Positions 1 to 11,890 of a stretch of 64,000 bases of DNA are shown here, in pieces. How positions within the stretch are numbered: the stretch's first letter is position 1; every line of letters begins with the position of its first letter. Position numbers and translations under genes: made by a program. The DNA comes from Metopolophium dirhodum (Eukaryota; Arthropoda; Insecta; Hemiptera; Aphididae): positions 6,510,001 to 6,574,000 of the forward strand of contig NC_083566.1 of the NCBI RefSeq assembly GCF_019925205.1. Direction: 5' to 3'. The notes beneath the pieces were generated by a model. It saw only the letters and a program-made list of their open reading frames with translations, had not been told where the DNA came from and made no database searches.

Positions 1-439
1 ACAGTTTTTTCCCAGTTAAATGTGGCCCTTCAAAATGGCATATTACATATACATTTTTTTATTTGAAAATGTATGTATTGGCGGATTCGGGAGAGGGGCA
101 CGTGACCCCCTGTCAATTTTCTGTCGACAATTTTTTATGTAACTACGAGTAGGTATCATATAAATGGAAAATTTAGTTAATAAGAATAATACTACCAACT
201 ATTAATTATTATTTATTATAATCATTATTGTTTAAAAATGATAGTATGTATGTATTATTAATTAAAATTAAAATTACACAATTTATATGTGCCCCCCTTA
301 TCAAAATATCGAAGATCTGCTATTATGATGTAGGGGTATTATATACAGCCGAGAAGACTGAGTATTGAAGTAAAATAACGCGTACGTAATCGTGCTTAAA
401 TTTTTCAACTTATAATGTACCTAAATTTCGAAAAACACG
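1..439. other. AT-rich intergenic DNA
   Basis: No reading frame or RNA gene can be supported here. A short G/C patch near 85-110 resembles the ends of the small elements seen elsewhere in the window, but no partner end is visible. Confidence 0.5.
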
Positions 440-881
440 AGTATAAAAATATGTTAGAAGATATATTAGATATATATAAGATTTTATTGAAGTTGACATA
501 GATGAAATCGATTTAGAAGTGGAATACCATTCATTATATCTAGTTTAGCAACAAGTGTATGACAAAACTATTGAAACTGGAGTAACTGGACCTTAAGAAT
601 TAAATGAAAAGTTCACGATATTACGATACATGGTTTCTTCGTATCCAAATTTATATACTTTGTATAAAATATTTTATACATTTCCAGTCAGTAGTGCAAC
701 TGCAGAAAGAAGTTTTAGCCGTCCAAAACTTCTTGAAACATGCATTTGCTCAACTATGACTGAAGACCAACTATCAAATTTGGCCATATTGAGCATAGAA
801 AGCAACATAACTCAAACCATTGATTTTGATAACGTAATAAGTACATTTGCCCTAATGAAAAAGCGGAGAAAATTATTGTAA
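440..881 (+). pseudogene. hAT-type transposase C-terminal remnant
   Basis: The open stretch at 630-881 ends a protein with the look of the hAT dimerisation domain of ZMYM1-like transposases. It has SSATAERSFSR (the S-A-x-x-E-R-x-F-S core), then STMTEDQLSNLAILSIES, then a short acidic/hydrophobic tail and a basic KKRRK end. Upstream (about 440-629) similar coding potential continues but is broken by in-frame stops near 545 and 595, so the catalytic part is gone. Only roughly the last 80 residues of a family usually several hundred residues long remain. This is a dead transposon fragment; the domain identity is by motif recognition. Confidence 0.72.
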
Positions 882-1069
882 TGTTCTAGTTCTTTCCTAT
901 TATATTCATGTAGGTATTAAAAAATATAAATTTTATAAATGTATTATTTTTGACTTTTGTATTGTATTAGAATTTAAAACCACCTTGTGGTTATAAATCT
1001 TGTAAAAATTAAATAAGTCAATGAAAACTAAAATAAAATTAATATACTGCAAATATGGTAATCGGAAAA

Positions 1070-1956
1070 AAATAACAATTTACAATTTTTGAAATTTTTA
1101 AAAATGTTAAGATAGTACCAGTGGTGTAACTATGGCTGAAATTTCGGGGGGCTGTAGCCCCCATACCCCCATATATGTTCACTTAAAAATATAAAAAAAA
1201 TCATACAAACAAAATCAATTATGTGATCCAATCATAAAAAGTTATTTTACTTTATATTATACCACTAGTTATATTTTATGATAAAGTATGAAAAGGTCAC
1301 TGTGATCTCTGCGTAGGGAATTTCCAGTAATAAAAATGTATTTTACTCTATATTATACCACAAGTTATATTGTATTTAATATAATATAGAGATGAAGATT
1401 TGTATTTTTAAGGAATTCAATATAGGCAATTTTTCTGTTTGTACTGCTGGTCGTATAAATATGTATCGGTCAAAAAGTCCGTTTTGAAAATTTTCGATCA
1501 TTCGAAATATTTTTATTTTATAATCTTTTAAATATTGTATCTACCTATATTAAGTAAAACTTCTAAAATCTACTTCTAATAATAATTATTATTATTACAT
1601 ATCATTAAATATTATTAGGAAACATAATATTTTATTTCGGGGATATATTATAATATATAATATAAAGGTATTAAGCAAAAAATATTATTGTTAATATTTG
1701 AAAATTATAATATTAAATATAAATATTAAAAAATAAGGTAATTAAATATTTGAGTAAATAAATAATTGATTTTGTTTGTATGATTTTTATATTTGTAAGT
1801 GAACATATATGGGGGTGTGGAGGCATCGCCCCCACGGGTTACTTTTCATGTAATGTCAAGTGGGGGCTACAGCCCCCCAACATTTCAGCCATTATTCGCC
1901 ACTGGTACTTTCTTAACATTTTTAAAAATTTCAAAAATTGTAAATTGTTCTTTTTT
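1070..1956. repeat. Inverted-repeat element with ~155-190 bp arms
   Basis: The left arm (about 1070-1223) and the right arm (about 1766-1956) are near-identical in opposite orientation. Both contain CAGTGG, GGGGGGCTGTAGCCCCC, CATATATGTTCACTT and CATACAAACAAAATCAATT in the same order. The right arm carries about 46 extra bases between the G/C hairpin and the CATATATG block. The ~540 bp between the arms is AT-rich and holds a diverged direct duplication (1241-1279 and 1337-1375, period 96). No transposase is present, so this is a non-autonomous terminal-inverted-repeat or foldback element. Open frames across the right arm (1780-2035) are incidental. Confidence 0.72.
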
Positions 1957-4900
1957 TCCTTGGTCTTTTTTCCAAGGATTCTGCAAATATACATATAAAA
2001 ATAAAATAATAAATATGTATAATCCCTTTTATTGATTTAAATATTTCAGGTAAATTTTTTAATTGAATATAAATTTATTGTAACAAATAAAAATAACAAT
2101 TAATTAAATATAGCTTTAATACTAAAGCTTGTAAGTAAATTTTACATTTTACTTGAAAATTTGTTATGACTCATGTAATATATATTGAATGTTGATATCA
2201 AAATATGATGTAAATAACTAATAAGGTAAAACGCGAGCGCATTGGTCGACTTTGTAATACCTAGTTGGTTGAAGTTTCTACACAGTGACCTCTCGTAAGT
2301 AAGGCAGACCAACAGTTCTAAAATCCTGGGTACATTATAACCCCCAAGCTACTTAATTCTTATACCATGAACTAATTTATGAACTAAAATATTAATATAA
2401 CCTGTAACAATTTATAACTGTCCACTTTCAAAAATTATGATCAATAACTTGTAAAATGTAAATTTTAAAATATAAAGTATAAAAATCTATTTTGCATTTT
2501 AACTAGGTGCGCTAATATTTCTTAGATAATCTAATCTTTTGCTTCAAATGATGTTGGAGCTGGGATTTTACTGATTATAGTTTTGAAATTCATAGTTCAA
2601 TCACTTAATTTTGTTCCATTTCAAAAGTCTTAACTCCACATGAATAAAGTGTTGTACAACGATAAAATGAGATAAAATAGAAAATCTCCTATTTCTGTAG
2701 TTTTGTTGTGGTCTCATCAAAATGTGGTATTAATAATCTATTTTGTAGTATTAAGTTGCTATATTATTTAAATTCAAAAAAATAATAGCTGCATAAATTC
2801 AATTTTTAGTCAATTTAATTTTGTTATATCATGTTCGAACTTGATATAAAAAAAAAACTGTGCTTTTTAGCGCTTACTAAAATTAAACATTTCAATGTTA
2901 CATATTTTTTTAACTAAAAATCAATATTTATATTATACATTTTGCTTGCATAATAATGATTTACTAGCAGAGAAACACAAAGACTTTTAAACAATATTTG
3001 TATCTAATAATTAAATACAATGAATTATGTAATAGTCAATTAATGTATAATAACTATTAAGGTTTATAATATGACTACAATAATAAAATTAAAAATATTG
3101 TTATAAAGTGTTCAAACGTTTATAATATTTTATTTTATTGGCATAAGTATTATGTTGATTAATTAAAACCATTTTAATTTTACACCTGAACTCAAATAGT
3201 TACTAGGTAATATGATATATTGTTTAAATGTGTAAAATAGAATAGTGCTTTATGTTAGGCAAGTAGGTAGGTTTCTTACTACCTACCAAGAAAACATTTT
3301 TATTTTTGTATTATACTTACCAAGTTACCAATCTCCAACCAAATAAATATACAGCTATATCAAATACTAAATAAATAATACTTAATAAAAGGGACCTAGT
3401 ACCTACACATTTGGAATAAGTGCTCTATTTTTAAGGAAGAAAAGTAAACATTTTATTTTATCAATTAACAACACCTAACAAAGTTCTACTATAATTGAAT
3501 ACTAATATTATAATAATAAAGTATAAACTATTGTGTATTTAGGTGATACTTTCTTTTTGTTTAAAAATCCAGCAGAAAATCTATACAAAGATACATTTTT
3601 TTAATGGTTAATCGCAGAATAATTTATTCTGTGGTATAATCAACTAGCAACCAGACAATAAAAAGTGTTAATACACACCACTGATCATAACTACACACAA
3701 TATACCAAAAAACATAAAGCAGAGAACATTATTTTCTAATAACATAGTACCCAGTACTGCAATAATGCATGTAATTGCTTCATCATATATTATTATTACT
3801 TTTTTAATTTGAGAATAAATAATCTAAAAATAACTATTTTTACTATAACCATATATGAATAGGAGATTTTTACATGGCTTGAAAGACTTGAATAAGAAAA
3901 GATAGGTACTCACTGAGTCTAAATAACACTTTAATAGAGGTAATTTTAATTTTTTGTTTTATTATTGAGATCTCTTCACCATCTACTAATAAAAGTATTC
4001 TGATTGGGTTTTTAGGTAAGGTATTGGTCGAGAAATTAGAGGATTGTGATGAAATGGAAAAAATGAGAGGAATCTTTTATTGAGAATGGCAGCGGTTTTG
4101 GTGATTATATTAATAAAGAACTGGAAACCTTAAATATTTAAAGTAAAAAATATTAGCATCACTTTTTTTTAGCTTTTACTGTATGTATATAGGTACATTT
4201 AAAATATATATTTATCTATTTTTTTTCAAAGAGGGCAGTTTACTATAATAAATTGAATACCTAATATATCTACTTACATTAATAATTTACAGCGATAAGT
4301 CATAGCAGTCTCTATTATTATATGCAGTACCTATCTACAAAACTGAAAGTGCTCGTGTACTATATATAACATTTATAACATATGTTTGTATCAAAGGTCA
4401 TTAGATAATTAGTAATTACATACCTACAAAACAAAAGCAACTGATTCATAGTTCAAATCCAGAAACCTAGTTTTAGGATTTGATTAATTCATAATTCACT
4501 ATAGGTATTCGAGCATACCTTTATCGGTAAATAATTAATTATTATTTAATCACGACATCAATCGACATTATTTTATTTTTTTATGAATACTCTATATTGC
4601 TATACGTATTTACATTTTGTGCATTCAGAATGCATATTATATACATACTATAAATAAAAAGTTACCTATATGTACATTATATTTACAAGTCATCAACTAA
4701 TATACTTGAATGCTTTCAAAATGTAGATGTATGAATGTATTTGTTCAAAAAGTAAATTAAAGAGTTATGAAGTCACAGTTAGTAAGGTATTGTGTAAAAT
4801 AGCTTCTGAAATATAAATAGACTATGAATGTACAAGAATAGAATTTGTTTGAACTAAAAGTCTCGATATTTTCCAAAACTAATCAATTTCATATATTAGG

Positions 4901-6557
4901 GTAAAATAAATATGCTATTAATATGATAACATTAAATTGTATTAAATTATCAATCTTAGATATAAAAATAAGTAAATACCACAGAGGCTATAAGCCTATA
5001 ACCAATTATTTAGAATAGGTACCTAAAAGGCGCAGTTTATAGAATTTTAAATGTTTTATATTTTTTTCGAACATTTGAACACAATATCAATATTGAAACA
5101 TTTTTTTTTTTTACAAAAGTAAATCAAGATTGAATTTTAGAACATAACACGACCTGCTCTCTTTTACTTTTAGATACATCAATATATATAAAGTAGTTTT
5201 ATAAATTGTTATACCATACTTCAAATATTACATGCAATATTATACGAGTGTTGTTTAGTAGTAATTATATGCTTATTGCTTACACAATTACAACTAAAAT
5301 TATTATTCATGTTTATTAATTTTTGATAAATCTATTAAAAAATATATATTCCACTTAATGTAGTAAATAAATAAAATCAAGATGTCTTCCAAAAAATGAT
5401 TTTGTATACATATTTACAGTTTAAGTAAGTACATTATTACTGTATTTTGTTTTTAGAACTATACACACAATATTAAACTAGTCAAAATTAAATAAATAAT
5501 ATAAAACTTTATTTTATTTTTTAAAGCAGCATTTAGTGTTATATAAATAAAAAATACCCAGATGAATTTCAATTCAATTTTCACCAATAACAAAATTGAT
5601 CTGAGATTTTTTTTTTATCAAAAATGGTTTTTTTTATTGCTAACTTTTAAAAATGATTAGTTTGATGTATATTATAAATCTCATTTTTTTTTTTTTTAAA
5701 TAATTTGCCTAATTATTATTATTACATTTTATTAAAACTCGTCTATAAATATTTTATAAAAATAAAAAATCTGAAACAAGCATAATATAACTCTAATCTA
5801 GGCTATATATTATAATCTACTACATTTGCCCAGTTAAAAAACTCATTAAATACAATATCTAGACACATATATAAATTCTAAAAAATAAATACATTATATT
5901 TAGATAGTGGAGGTAGATTTGTTTTAATACAAATGTTTAAAGGTTAATTGAAAAATTGAAAAAAGAATTAGTCAATTGCATAATTATGTTTAGAACTGTT
6001 CATTACATACATGTTTATCTAGTATTATACTAGTAAAGATAAATATTTTTTTTTTTAAATGGAAATATGCAATAAAATAATGTAAACTTAAAATTGAAAA
6101 ATACCATTGAAACAAACTTTCTAAAATGAATATGGTAAGGCACATTGTTGATCTACAATTCTAGTAATAAATAACATTTTAACTAAAAATATGAGCACAA
6201 GATGTAAAGAAATAATCAGGTAGTAAATTTTAAAATGGCTTTTTATACTTGATGGAAAAAATTATACTAATAAATAGGTGTAACAACTTATTACTGTCCA
6301 ATCACTTGTTCATTTTTTGTTTTTCCTTTTTTTTTGAAAACGTTGACACATTTTCACTACAACTTAATTCTAATAAATAAAACACCTATATAAATATACA
6401 TAGTAATTGATTGATATATCTACTCTACTTAATTCGTATTAGAGGACACAAGGTCACACACTTAAAAATTCTATGATTACAAACATTAAAATTTGTTTTA
6501 AATTATAATAAAATATAATATTAAGTTTAGAACACTGTCTTATTTGGAATGATGAGA
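1957..6557. other. AT-rich intergenic DNA downstream of gene A
   Basis: About 4.6 kb of very AT-rich sequence with long T and A runs (for example near 5100, 5680 and 6050). I see no coding exon, RNA gene or bounded repeat in it. Confidence 0.45.
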
Positions 6558-6563
6558 TTTATT
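6558..6563 (-). promoter_or_regulatory. Candidate poly(A) signal of gene A
   Basis: The minus strand reads AATAAA here, about 165 bases after the gene A stop codon. That is a reasonable 3' UTR length, but the surrounding DNA is so AT-rich that other signals are possible. Confidence 0.35.
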
Positions 6564-6724
6564 GAAGATCCGATTTTGTAATCGGCGCTAATCATCTCTT
6601 TTTGTTGTATAATATTATATTATATATCACAATTAACGTTCGTAAAAATAATTTGATTTAGCCCCTATATGTGGGGGACCTAAGTACGCCATTGTTATTT
6701 TCTTGAATATTTTCATCTCAACTT

Positions 6725-6934
6725 CTATCCATCTCCTCTTTCTGGATCAGTTTTATTATTCACAATAAGCTGATTATTTTCAGGTGAAACACGAACAGAA
6801 CCTGAATTGTTTTTGCGATTTGGATTGTTCCAGACTTGTTCTTTTGCCGTACCACCAAACTGGTACATTACATAAGTTCCACACGCCACACAAGCAGTCA
6901 CAGCAAATATTCTACGCCATCTCTCCAAAGTTGG
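6725..6934 (-). CDS. Gene A exon 9: helix 12 and C-terminal tail
   Basis: Residues 449-517: P-T-L-E-R-W-R-R-I-F then a last helix and KEQVWNNP, the E-x-W-R-x-x-F and Q-x-W landmarks of SLC17 C-termini. The hydrophilic tail ends DPERGDG-stop (TAG at 6725-6727). Acceptor ATTTAG at 6935-6936. Confidence 0.92.
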   Translation of the reverse strand, partial: PTLERWRRIFAVTACVACGTYVMYQFGGTAKEQVWNNPNRKNNSGSVRVSPENNQLIVNNKTDPERGDG

Positions 6935-9900
6935 CTAAATGGTTAACGGTTAATAAATAATAATATTCATCAAAATATACAAAAAAATATTAAGAGAAAA
7001 AAAATTATATTAATATTTCTTACGTTGTCTTGGAGCATTATGGCTGCAGCAAGGGGAGACAAAAAACTTGCAGACATATGTATAGTTTGTGCAAATGCTA
7101 ATATATGTCCGGCAAAGTTTGGCGCAATATCAACTACATTTGCCATTGCTCCAGCATATGAAGCAGTTATCAGTGTAACTGCTACAAACCAAATGACCAA
7201 AATCAATGTGATCTGACAACCCAAATAACCTATAGTCAGTACTAAAAGGCCTGGAATGACTTGAGCTAAAAAAAAAATATTAAAATATGTACATATTATT
7301 ATTTAACTATACACAGTTAGTTGTTAGAGAAATTAACACCAATTACTCACATATAGCTGTAAACATTTTACGAACATTAGTCAAGCTCATAAGATTACGA
7401 GCTATAATGAAGTCAGCTGCATAACAGAACACAACAGAAGAAAGGTAACTGCACAAAAATGGAGCTCCATTCATAAATCCATTCTATAAGTTTTAATAAT
7501 AGATGTTATCTTAATTTTAATACCCAGTGTGAAAAATAAATATGAAACAAACAAACCTTTTGTATACTGAATCCTAATATTGTCTTCATGTAAGATGGAC
7601 CGTATATTATGAATGTATAATGGACCCATATCCGACCAAATGTTGTTATACCAATAGACCATGCTGGAATGGATGTCATAATAGAACACCATGGGACTTT
7701 TAAATCCTATTAAAAAAAATTATGATTTTAAAATAAATTATATATGAAAAAACAAGTTTGTAATAATATTTTTAATAGATACTTTTGTGTTTATGATATT
7801 TTCTCCGATGTTGGCATTGATATAGTTCAGTTCACGTCTAGTTATTCTTGGATGTTTGTGAGGTAGATCAAAAGCTAGTAACCACCATAGCAAGCACCAT
7901 GCGACACCCAATGAACCGTTCATGTAAAACACCACTCGCCATCCATAGTTGCCAATAATGAAGCCGCATACCATGTACGTCAGTCCAATCCCGAAACTAA
8001 ACCCTGTCACCCAGGCAACAGCTCAATTACCACCTAACCTAGACGCCAGTTACACATATATCACAAATAGACAGATAGATAAATATACTTGTTTACCCGT
8101 TGCGACCTCCCATCTGCACATCACCACCAAACTCATACCTTCATCTTTTTTTTTTTTACTTTTTTACTTAAAAACTAACTATACATTTATTTAAGTACTT
8201 AATTTATGTTGAATATTGAATTAGAATTTAGAATTTTGACTTAGCATTCAAATGATCAAATAATTTTAAAAAAGTGAAAAAAAAATCTAAGTTCACATTG
8301 GAAATACAATTTAACCTTATAATTTGTTTGTAATTCTTAATGATACATAGTAATATAAATATTATTTATGCATTTTAAATAATTTATACAAAAAAAAAAA
8401 AAACAAAAAAAAAATGAAATATTAAATTTTAATTTTGAATTAATTCTAAATTGAATTGTATTGATTATAACAAGTACTTAGTACATAATAAAATTTTAGC
8501 GTCTTAGTAATTTGATACTTTCCTAAATTATGTTTATAAGTCATTAAATTAGTTTAAAATGTATAATAAAATTTAGAATAAAACAATTACATCACTGCAT
8601 GTGTAGTAACTGGAATTATTGTAGATAGCCTTCACTATAAATAAAAATGTTAAACATATGCCTCCCAAAGTTATTACCTACTTACAATACATAGGTAGTA
8701 TTAGTACAAATTTTGACTAATATTGTGGTTGGTATATAGTATATAGGTATCAAATTGATAAAAATACTCAGATAATAATTAACAGAATACCTACCTACCT
8801 ATTCTATATAATAAATATATATGTAATATGTATATATTATATACATATATATTCATATTGAATATACATACATATAAATATATATAATTTATATATTTGT
8901 GTACATTATTTTTATAGGAGATATAATATGTTGAAATAAAATCTGAAGGTATGTAATGCCAAATAATGGACAAGGAACATCTCGAAATTCAATACTCAAA
9001 TTGGCCCATTGCCAGAGAAGTCTTAAACATTCCTATGGTTCGAAAGTTTCTTGATGTATATGGTTTTCTTTTAATTACAAGGGTCACAAATTAAATCCCC
9101 CAGTTTAATACACTTCAAAGTGACCTTTAATTTTTTTCAAACTGGCATATTCTTATACTATTTAAAGCACTGTTGTGATTCGGAACAAATTCATACCTTG
9201 GAATGATGACATGAACCTGGTTCTCTCATTGGATGGTATCCATATACCAACAAGTGCATACATTGCGGGCCAAGTAAGTCCCTGGAAAATTAGAAAAACA
9301 AATTTAATCAACATTGTGTAGGTACCGTCAAGACATAGCCTTAAGATTGATGTGTATGGTGTGTATGTGTACCACACATCAGTGTACATTATAGTTTAGT
9401 ATACAAAATTTTACCATCAGGAACATTTTACACTATCCCAAGAATCTAAGGGCTATATTTTATCTCGATAAGTGGCCCCTAATTTTTTTTATTGCAAATT
9501 TAAGGATTTTTATAGAACACAGATAAATAAAATATTTTTGTTTATTATAGGTTGCTATTGGTTACAAAAAATGAAATAGTTATTATGATTAAGTATAATT
9601 TTAGACCTGTATTTTATATTTAGTCAAAATGACTGTGTTAAAAATCTTTGATGGAGATTAATATGGGATAAATTGACGCGCATTAATAACGGGAAACAGT
9701 TAATTTCATGAAAGTGAAAAACAAATAATAAAAAAAAATAACTAAATACTAATAATAATATTAATAGTACTTATGTTTATTATACATTTTTGGCAAGTGG
9801 GTGGGTGTTGGGTCAATTTTAGGGTATTTTAGGTTTGTTTCGCCAGTGTTACACAGTACACACCTATAGGTAAGGTGTGATAGATAGGTACTACATAATA

Positions 9901-10916
9901 TATTATATACAACAATTTTTTTTAAATATAAAGGTAATATTAAATACAAGTATACTAACACCTATCACCTAAGTTTAATATGTTTTTTTTTTGTTTTTTA
10001 TACTTACTGATGCCATTCCTTGAAGTGATCGCAATGCTATGACTGCTGAGAAATGCAATGAAGCTGCCTGAGGTATGAGTAATGAAGCAATTGCTGTTGT
10101 TAATTGTGAGAATCCAAAAACCGTTTTTGTTCCAAAACGTTGTGTTAAGACACCGCCGACTACTTGAGACAATATATAACACCAATAAAATGAACCAAGG
10201 ATTGCAGATTGCACAGTTGAATCCCAATCAAATTCGCCCTCTTCCTGAAAACATATATTGATTTAAATAAGAATAAAATAATATTGTTACCTCTTTATAA
10301 TTGTTTTTAATTATGCTTTTATTAGTTTCATAAAAAATACCAATAAATATGTATTTATTGTCATATTTCTACTATATAGTAAAATCAATAATCTCGCCTT
10401 TCTAAATTATAAAATAATTTGAAAGTAGCTTCATTTGTAATTAAGTAATTTAATAATTTAAATTATTATGGTTTGCAAAAGGTAGTTACTCAAGTTAAAT
10501 AGTTATTGTACTTTACCATGGGTTTTTGATCTTCAAACGATTGTGTGCCATTTGTAACCGATGTGTAACAATAAAGTTCGGTTAAATTCGAAGAATTTTC
10601 AGACCGTAATCTCATTTTGGCCATTGCTACCATAGCAATATTGATATCAGTGCGCATCATGAAACTGACCAAGAATCCACTGAATGACATTAAATATAAT
10701 ACCGCACGAGCTGGGATCATGTCTATAATAATACAATTTTGAAAAAATAATCATATAAAACTAATACTTTAGTATTACATTGGAATGTACATTTGTATTT
10801 TGTACCTACTCGAAGCGTTAGATTAAGTTACCATTTTAACAATTACCTTGAATGCTTCTAAAGCATAGTTTATGTTTTTTCTCCATTCCTAATATTTGAT
10901 TATCTGGGACGTCCAT
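6725..10916 (-). CDS. Gene A: SLC17-family anion transporter (sialin/phosphate-cotransporter-like), nine coding exons
   Basis: Spliced coding sequence: 10916-10847, 10722-10517, 10244-10008, 9281-9197, 8003-7783, 7706-7557, 7483-7351, 7265-7024 and 6934-6725. The total is 1554 nt, 517 residues plus stop; every junction is GT-AG and in frame. SLC17 proteins are 12-helix major facilitator carriers for organic anions or phosphate, driven by H+ or Na+ and membrane potential. Visible hallmarks: first-helix arginine and INIAMVAM (R47 onward), a first luminal loop with three N-glycosylation sequons, the SFYWCYILSQVVGG second helix, the MFS motif GGVLTQRFGTK, WIPSNERTRF, VPW at the start of the second half, NVVDIAPNFAG, and LERWRRIF before the last helix. 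The length is normal for the family. The start ATG has A at -3 and G at +4. The exact substrate cannot be read from sequence. Confidence 0.93.
7024..7265 (-). CDS. Gene A exon 8: helices 9-11 (uninterrupted)
   Basis: 242 nt, residues 368-448: QVIPGLLVLTIGYLGCQITL, then AGAMANVVDIAPNFAGHILAF. The DIAPxxAG motif precedes helix 11 in the family. In gene B the same span is split by an intron directly after this Gly codon begins. Acceptor TTTTTAG at 7266-7267; donor AAC|GTAAGA at 7024/7023, phase 0. Confidence 0.92.
7351..7483 (-). CDS. Gene A exon 7: helix 8
   Basis: 133 nt, residues 324-367 (NGFMNGAPFLCSYLSSVVFC...), the N-G-x-x-x-x-x-P motif of helix 8, then NLMSLTNVRKMF before helix 9. Acceptor CTTATAG at 7484-7485; donor AT|GTGAGT at 7351/7350, phase 1. 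Same length as gene B exon 7. Confidence 0.9.
7557..7706 (-). CDS. Gene A exon 6: helix 7
   Basis: Residues 274-323: D-L-K-V-P-W, W-S-I-G-I-T-T-F-G-R-I-W and Y-G-P-S-Y-M-K-T-I-L-G-F, all typical of the start of the second SLC17 half. Acceptor TTAATAG at 7707-7708; donor AAAG|GTTTGT at 7557/7556. The longest open frame over this DNA (7471-7692) is in a different, non-coding frame. Confidence 0.9.
7783..8003 (-). CDS. Gene A exon 5: helices 5-6 and central loop
   Basis: Residues 200-273: F-S-F-G-I-G-L-T-Y-M-V-C-G, then YGWRVVFYMNGSLGVAW and the D-L-P-x-x-H-P-R-I central-loop motif of SLC17. The acceptor GTGACAG at 8004-8005 has a weak pyrimidine tract but is the one that joins in frame. Donor AAA|GTATCT at 7783/7782, phase 0. 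Confidence 0.88.
8809..8900. repeat. TA-rich simple repeat in gene A intron 4
   Basis: An imperfect (TA)n / (ATACATA)n stretch within the 1.19 kb intron between exons 4 and 5. No coding or conserved motif was seen in the rest of this intron. Confidence 0.6.
9197..9281 (-). CDS. Gene A exon 4: helix 4 core and ERTRF loop
   Basis: 85 nt, residues 172-199 (GLTWPAMYALVGIWIPSNER and following). Tyr179 occupies the position that is His in human sialin and VGLUTs (P-A-M-H). Acceptor TTTCCAG at 9282-9283; donor CAAG|GTATGA at 9197/9196, phase 1. The matching gene B exon is exactly the same length. Confidence 0.92.
9450..9710. repeat. Fragment of a dispersed repeat in gene A intron 3
   Basis: The text TTTTTTTATTGCAAATTT and the block GGTTGCTATTGGTTA recur at about 27014-27030 and 27388-27403, and again near 48061. 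It is a fragment of the sequence associated with the Helitron cluster at 27 kb and has no coding content. Confidence 0.45.
10008..10244 (-). CDS. Gene A exon 3: second to fourth helices
   Basis: Residues 93-171. It begins EEGEFDWDSTVQSAILGSFY, the usual F-x-W lead into helix 2 with the F-Y-W-x-Y motif. GGVLTQRFGTKTVFG, the MFS cytosolic loop 2-3 signature, follows. Acceptor TTTTCAG at 10245-10246; donor TCA|GTAAGT at 10008/10007, phase 0. Confidence 0.93.
10517..10722 (-). CDS. Gene A exon 2: first helix and luminal loop
   Basis: Residues 24-92. The helix around 30-46 is followed by R47-T-D-I-N-I-A, matching the conserved first-helix arginine of SLC17 (sialin R57 by family alignment). The loop has three sequons (N-S-S, N-L-T, N-G-T), as expected for a luminal or extracellular loop. 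Acceptor ATTATAG at 10723-10724; donor ATG|GTAAAG at 10517/10516, phase 0. Confidence 0.9.
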
Positions 10917-10948
10917 GATAGTAGCTTGTGCTCAACTGCGCAGGTTAT
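10847..10948 (-). CDS. Gene A exon with start codon (coding from 10916)
   Basis: The acceptor TTTTTAG at 10949-10950 opens the exon, so 10917-10948 is 5' UTR and an untranslated exon must lie upstream. Coding 10916-10847 gives residues 1-23 (MDVPDNQILGMEKKHKLCFR...), a short cytosolic N-terminus. The donor CAAG|GTAATT at 10847/10846 leaves phase 1. Confidence 0.85.
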
Positions 10949-11158
10949 CTAAAAACAAAGCAATATCATAAACATTATTTAGCCCTTATTATTTTGTTTT
11001 AATAGAATAAGAACTACATGACATAGTAGGTATACATCAAAAAAGTACCTACACATTTTCCTCTTTTTGTCACACAAAATTACCATAAATTCCCAAGAAT
11101 TCATGAACCCAAGATATTACCTACTTAGTACTAAAGATGGCAATATGTATCCCTACAA

Positions 11159-11339
11159 CACTGGTGTATTTACGGGGGGGGGGGGAGTCCATGGGCCCGG
11201 ACCCCCCCCCCAATTGGCCCCATAAATACATATCTAAACATCTAATATAAATATTAATATAGTTTGTGCAAATATAGTTTGTAAATGTGTTTGGAAAATT
11301 AGCTGGACCCCCCCTGAAAAATTCCGAAATACACCTCTG
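11159..11339. mobile_element. Small TIR element with G-run/C-run ends
   Basis: The left end CACTGGTGTATTTAC precedes a run of 13 G. The right end read on the other strand is TCAGAGGTGTATTTC, leading to a matching G-run (C on the plus strand). About 180 bp, no coding capacity. No convincing target duplication is visible. Probable non-autonomous (MITE-like) element. Confidence 0.5.
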
Positions 11340-11730
11340 AAGTAGGTACAATTTTATGTCCTCCCATAATGTAGAATATCATCTAACATGTTACACAAAT
11401 ATAATATGGGGATGAACTATTATTTTAAAATGTAATCAACAGTAATAAGTAACGTAGGTTATTTTTGTTTCATTCTATACTTCGATACCTAATTTTTTAT
11501 TCTAGAATGGGTTCGACCAATCAATATCGTGATGGAATTATTTTCGTCGATATAAAACAACTAACAATGTACCTAGGTATAAATATGAAATATATAACAA
11601 TATTCTAGTATTTTATACAAAACTGCAATTTAAAACGAGAAATATACCGAAAAATAATTTTTAAAAACATTATCATTGCTGCGTTATTTCTAACCGTCGC
11701 GGACGACATTATTGTAGATAGGTCTCTGGA

Positions 11731-11890
11731 CTCAGGGGTGGCCCCAGATACATGGTTAGGGGGGGGGGGGGGGGAAGTCATAATTTGCAGAAAATGTTGA
11801 TGATTTTTTTCTGTAATTTTGTTTTAACAGTATAAAATTGTTTAGAAATACAGCTTGGTCCGGCCCTAGAGTACCCCTGGAGCCGCCCCT
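11731..11890. mobile_element. Small TIR element, family shared with 46.68-46.80 kb
   Basis: Left end CAGGGGTGGCCCCAG; right end on the opposite strand CAGGGGCGGCTCCAG. The interior CTGTAATTTTGTTTTAACA and TTTAGAAATAC-AGCTTGG recurs near 46688-46750, showing a dispersed family. No transposase. Confidence 0.55.

Noticed and set aside
1780..2035. Two short plus-strand frames
   Set aside because: They fall in the right arm of the inverted-repeat element; no protein similarity.
7471..7692. Minus-strand frame of 73 codons starting in gene A exon 6
   Set aside because: It is out of frame with the transporter; the correct frame of the same DNA gives the helix 7 motifs.
11505..11530. GGGTTCGACC text as a possible tRNA T-arm
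   Set aside because: No matching stem, anticodon arm or acceptor stem around it.
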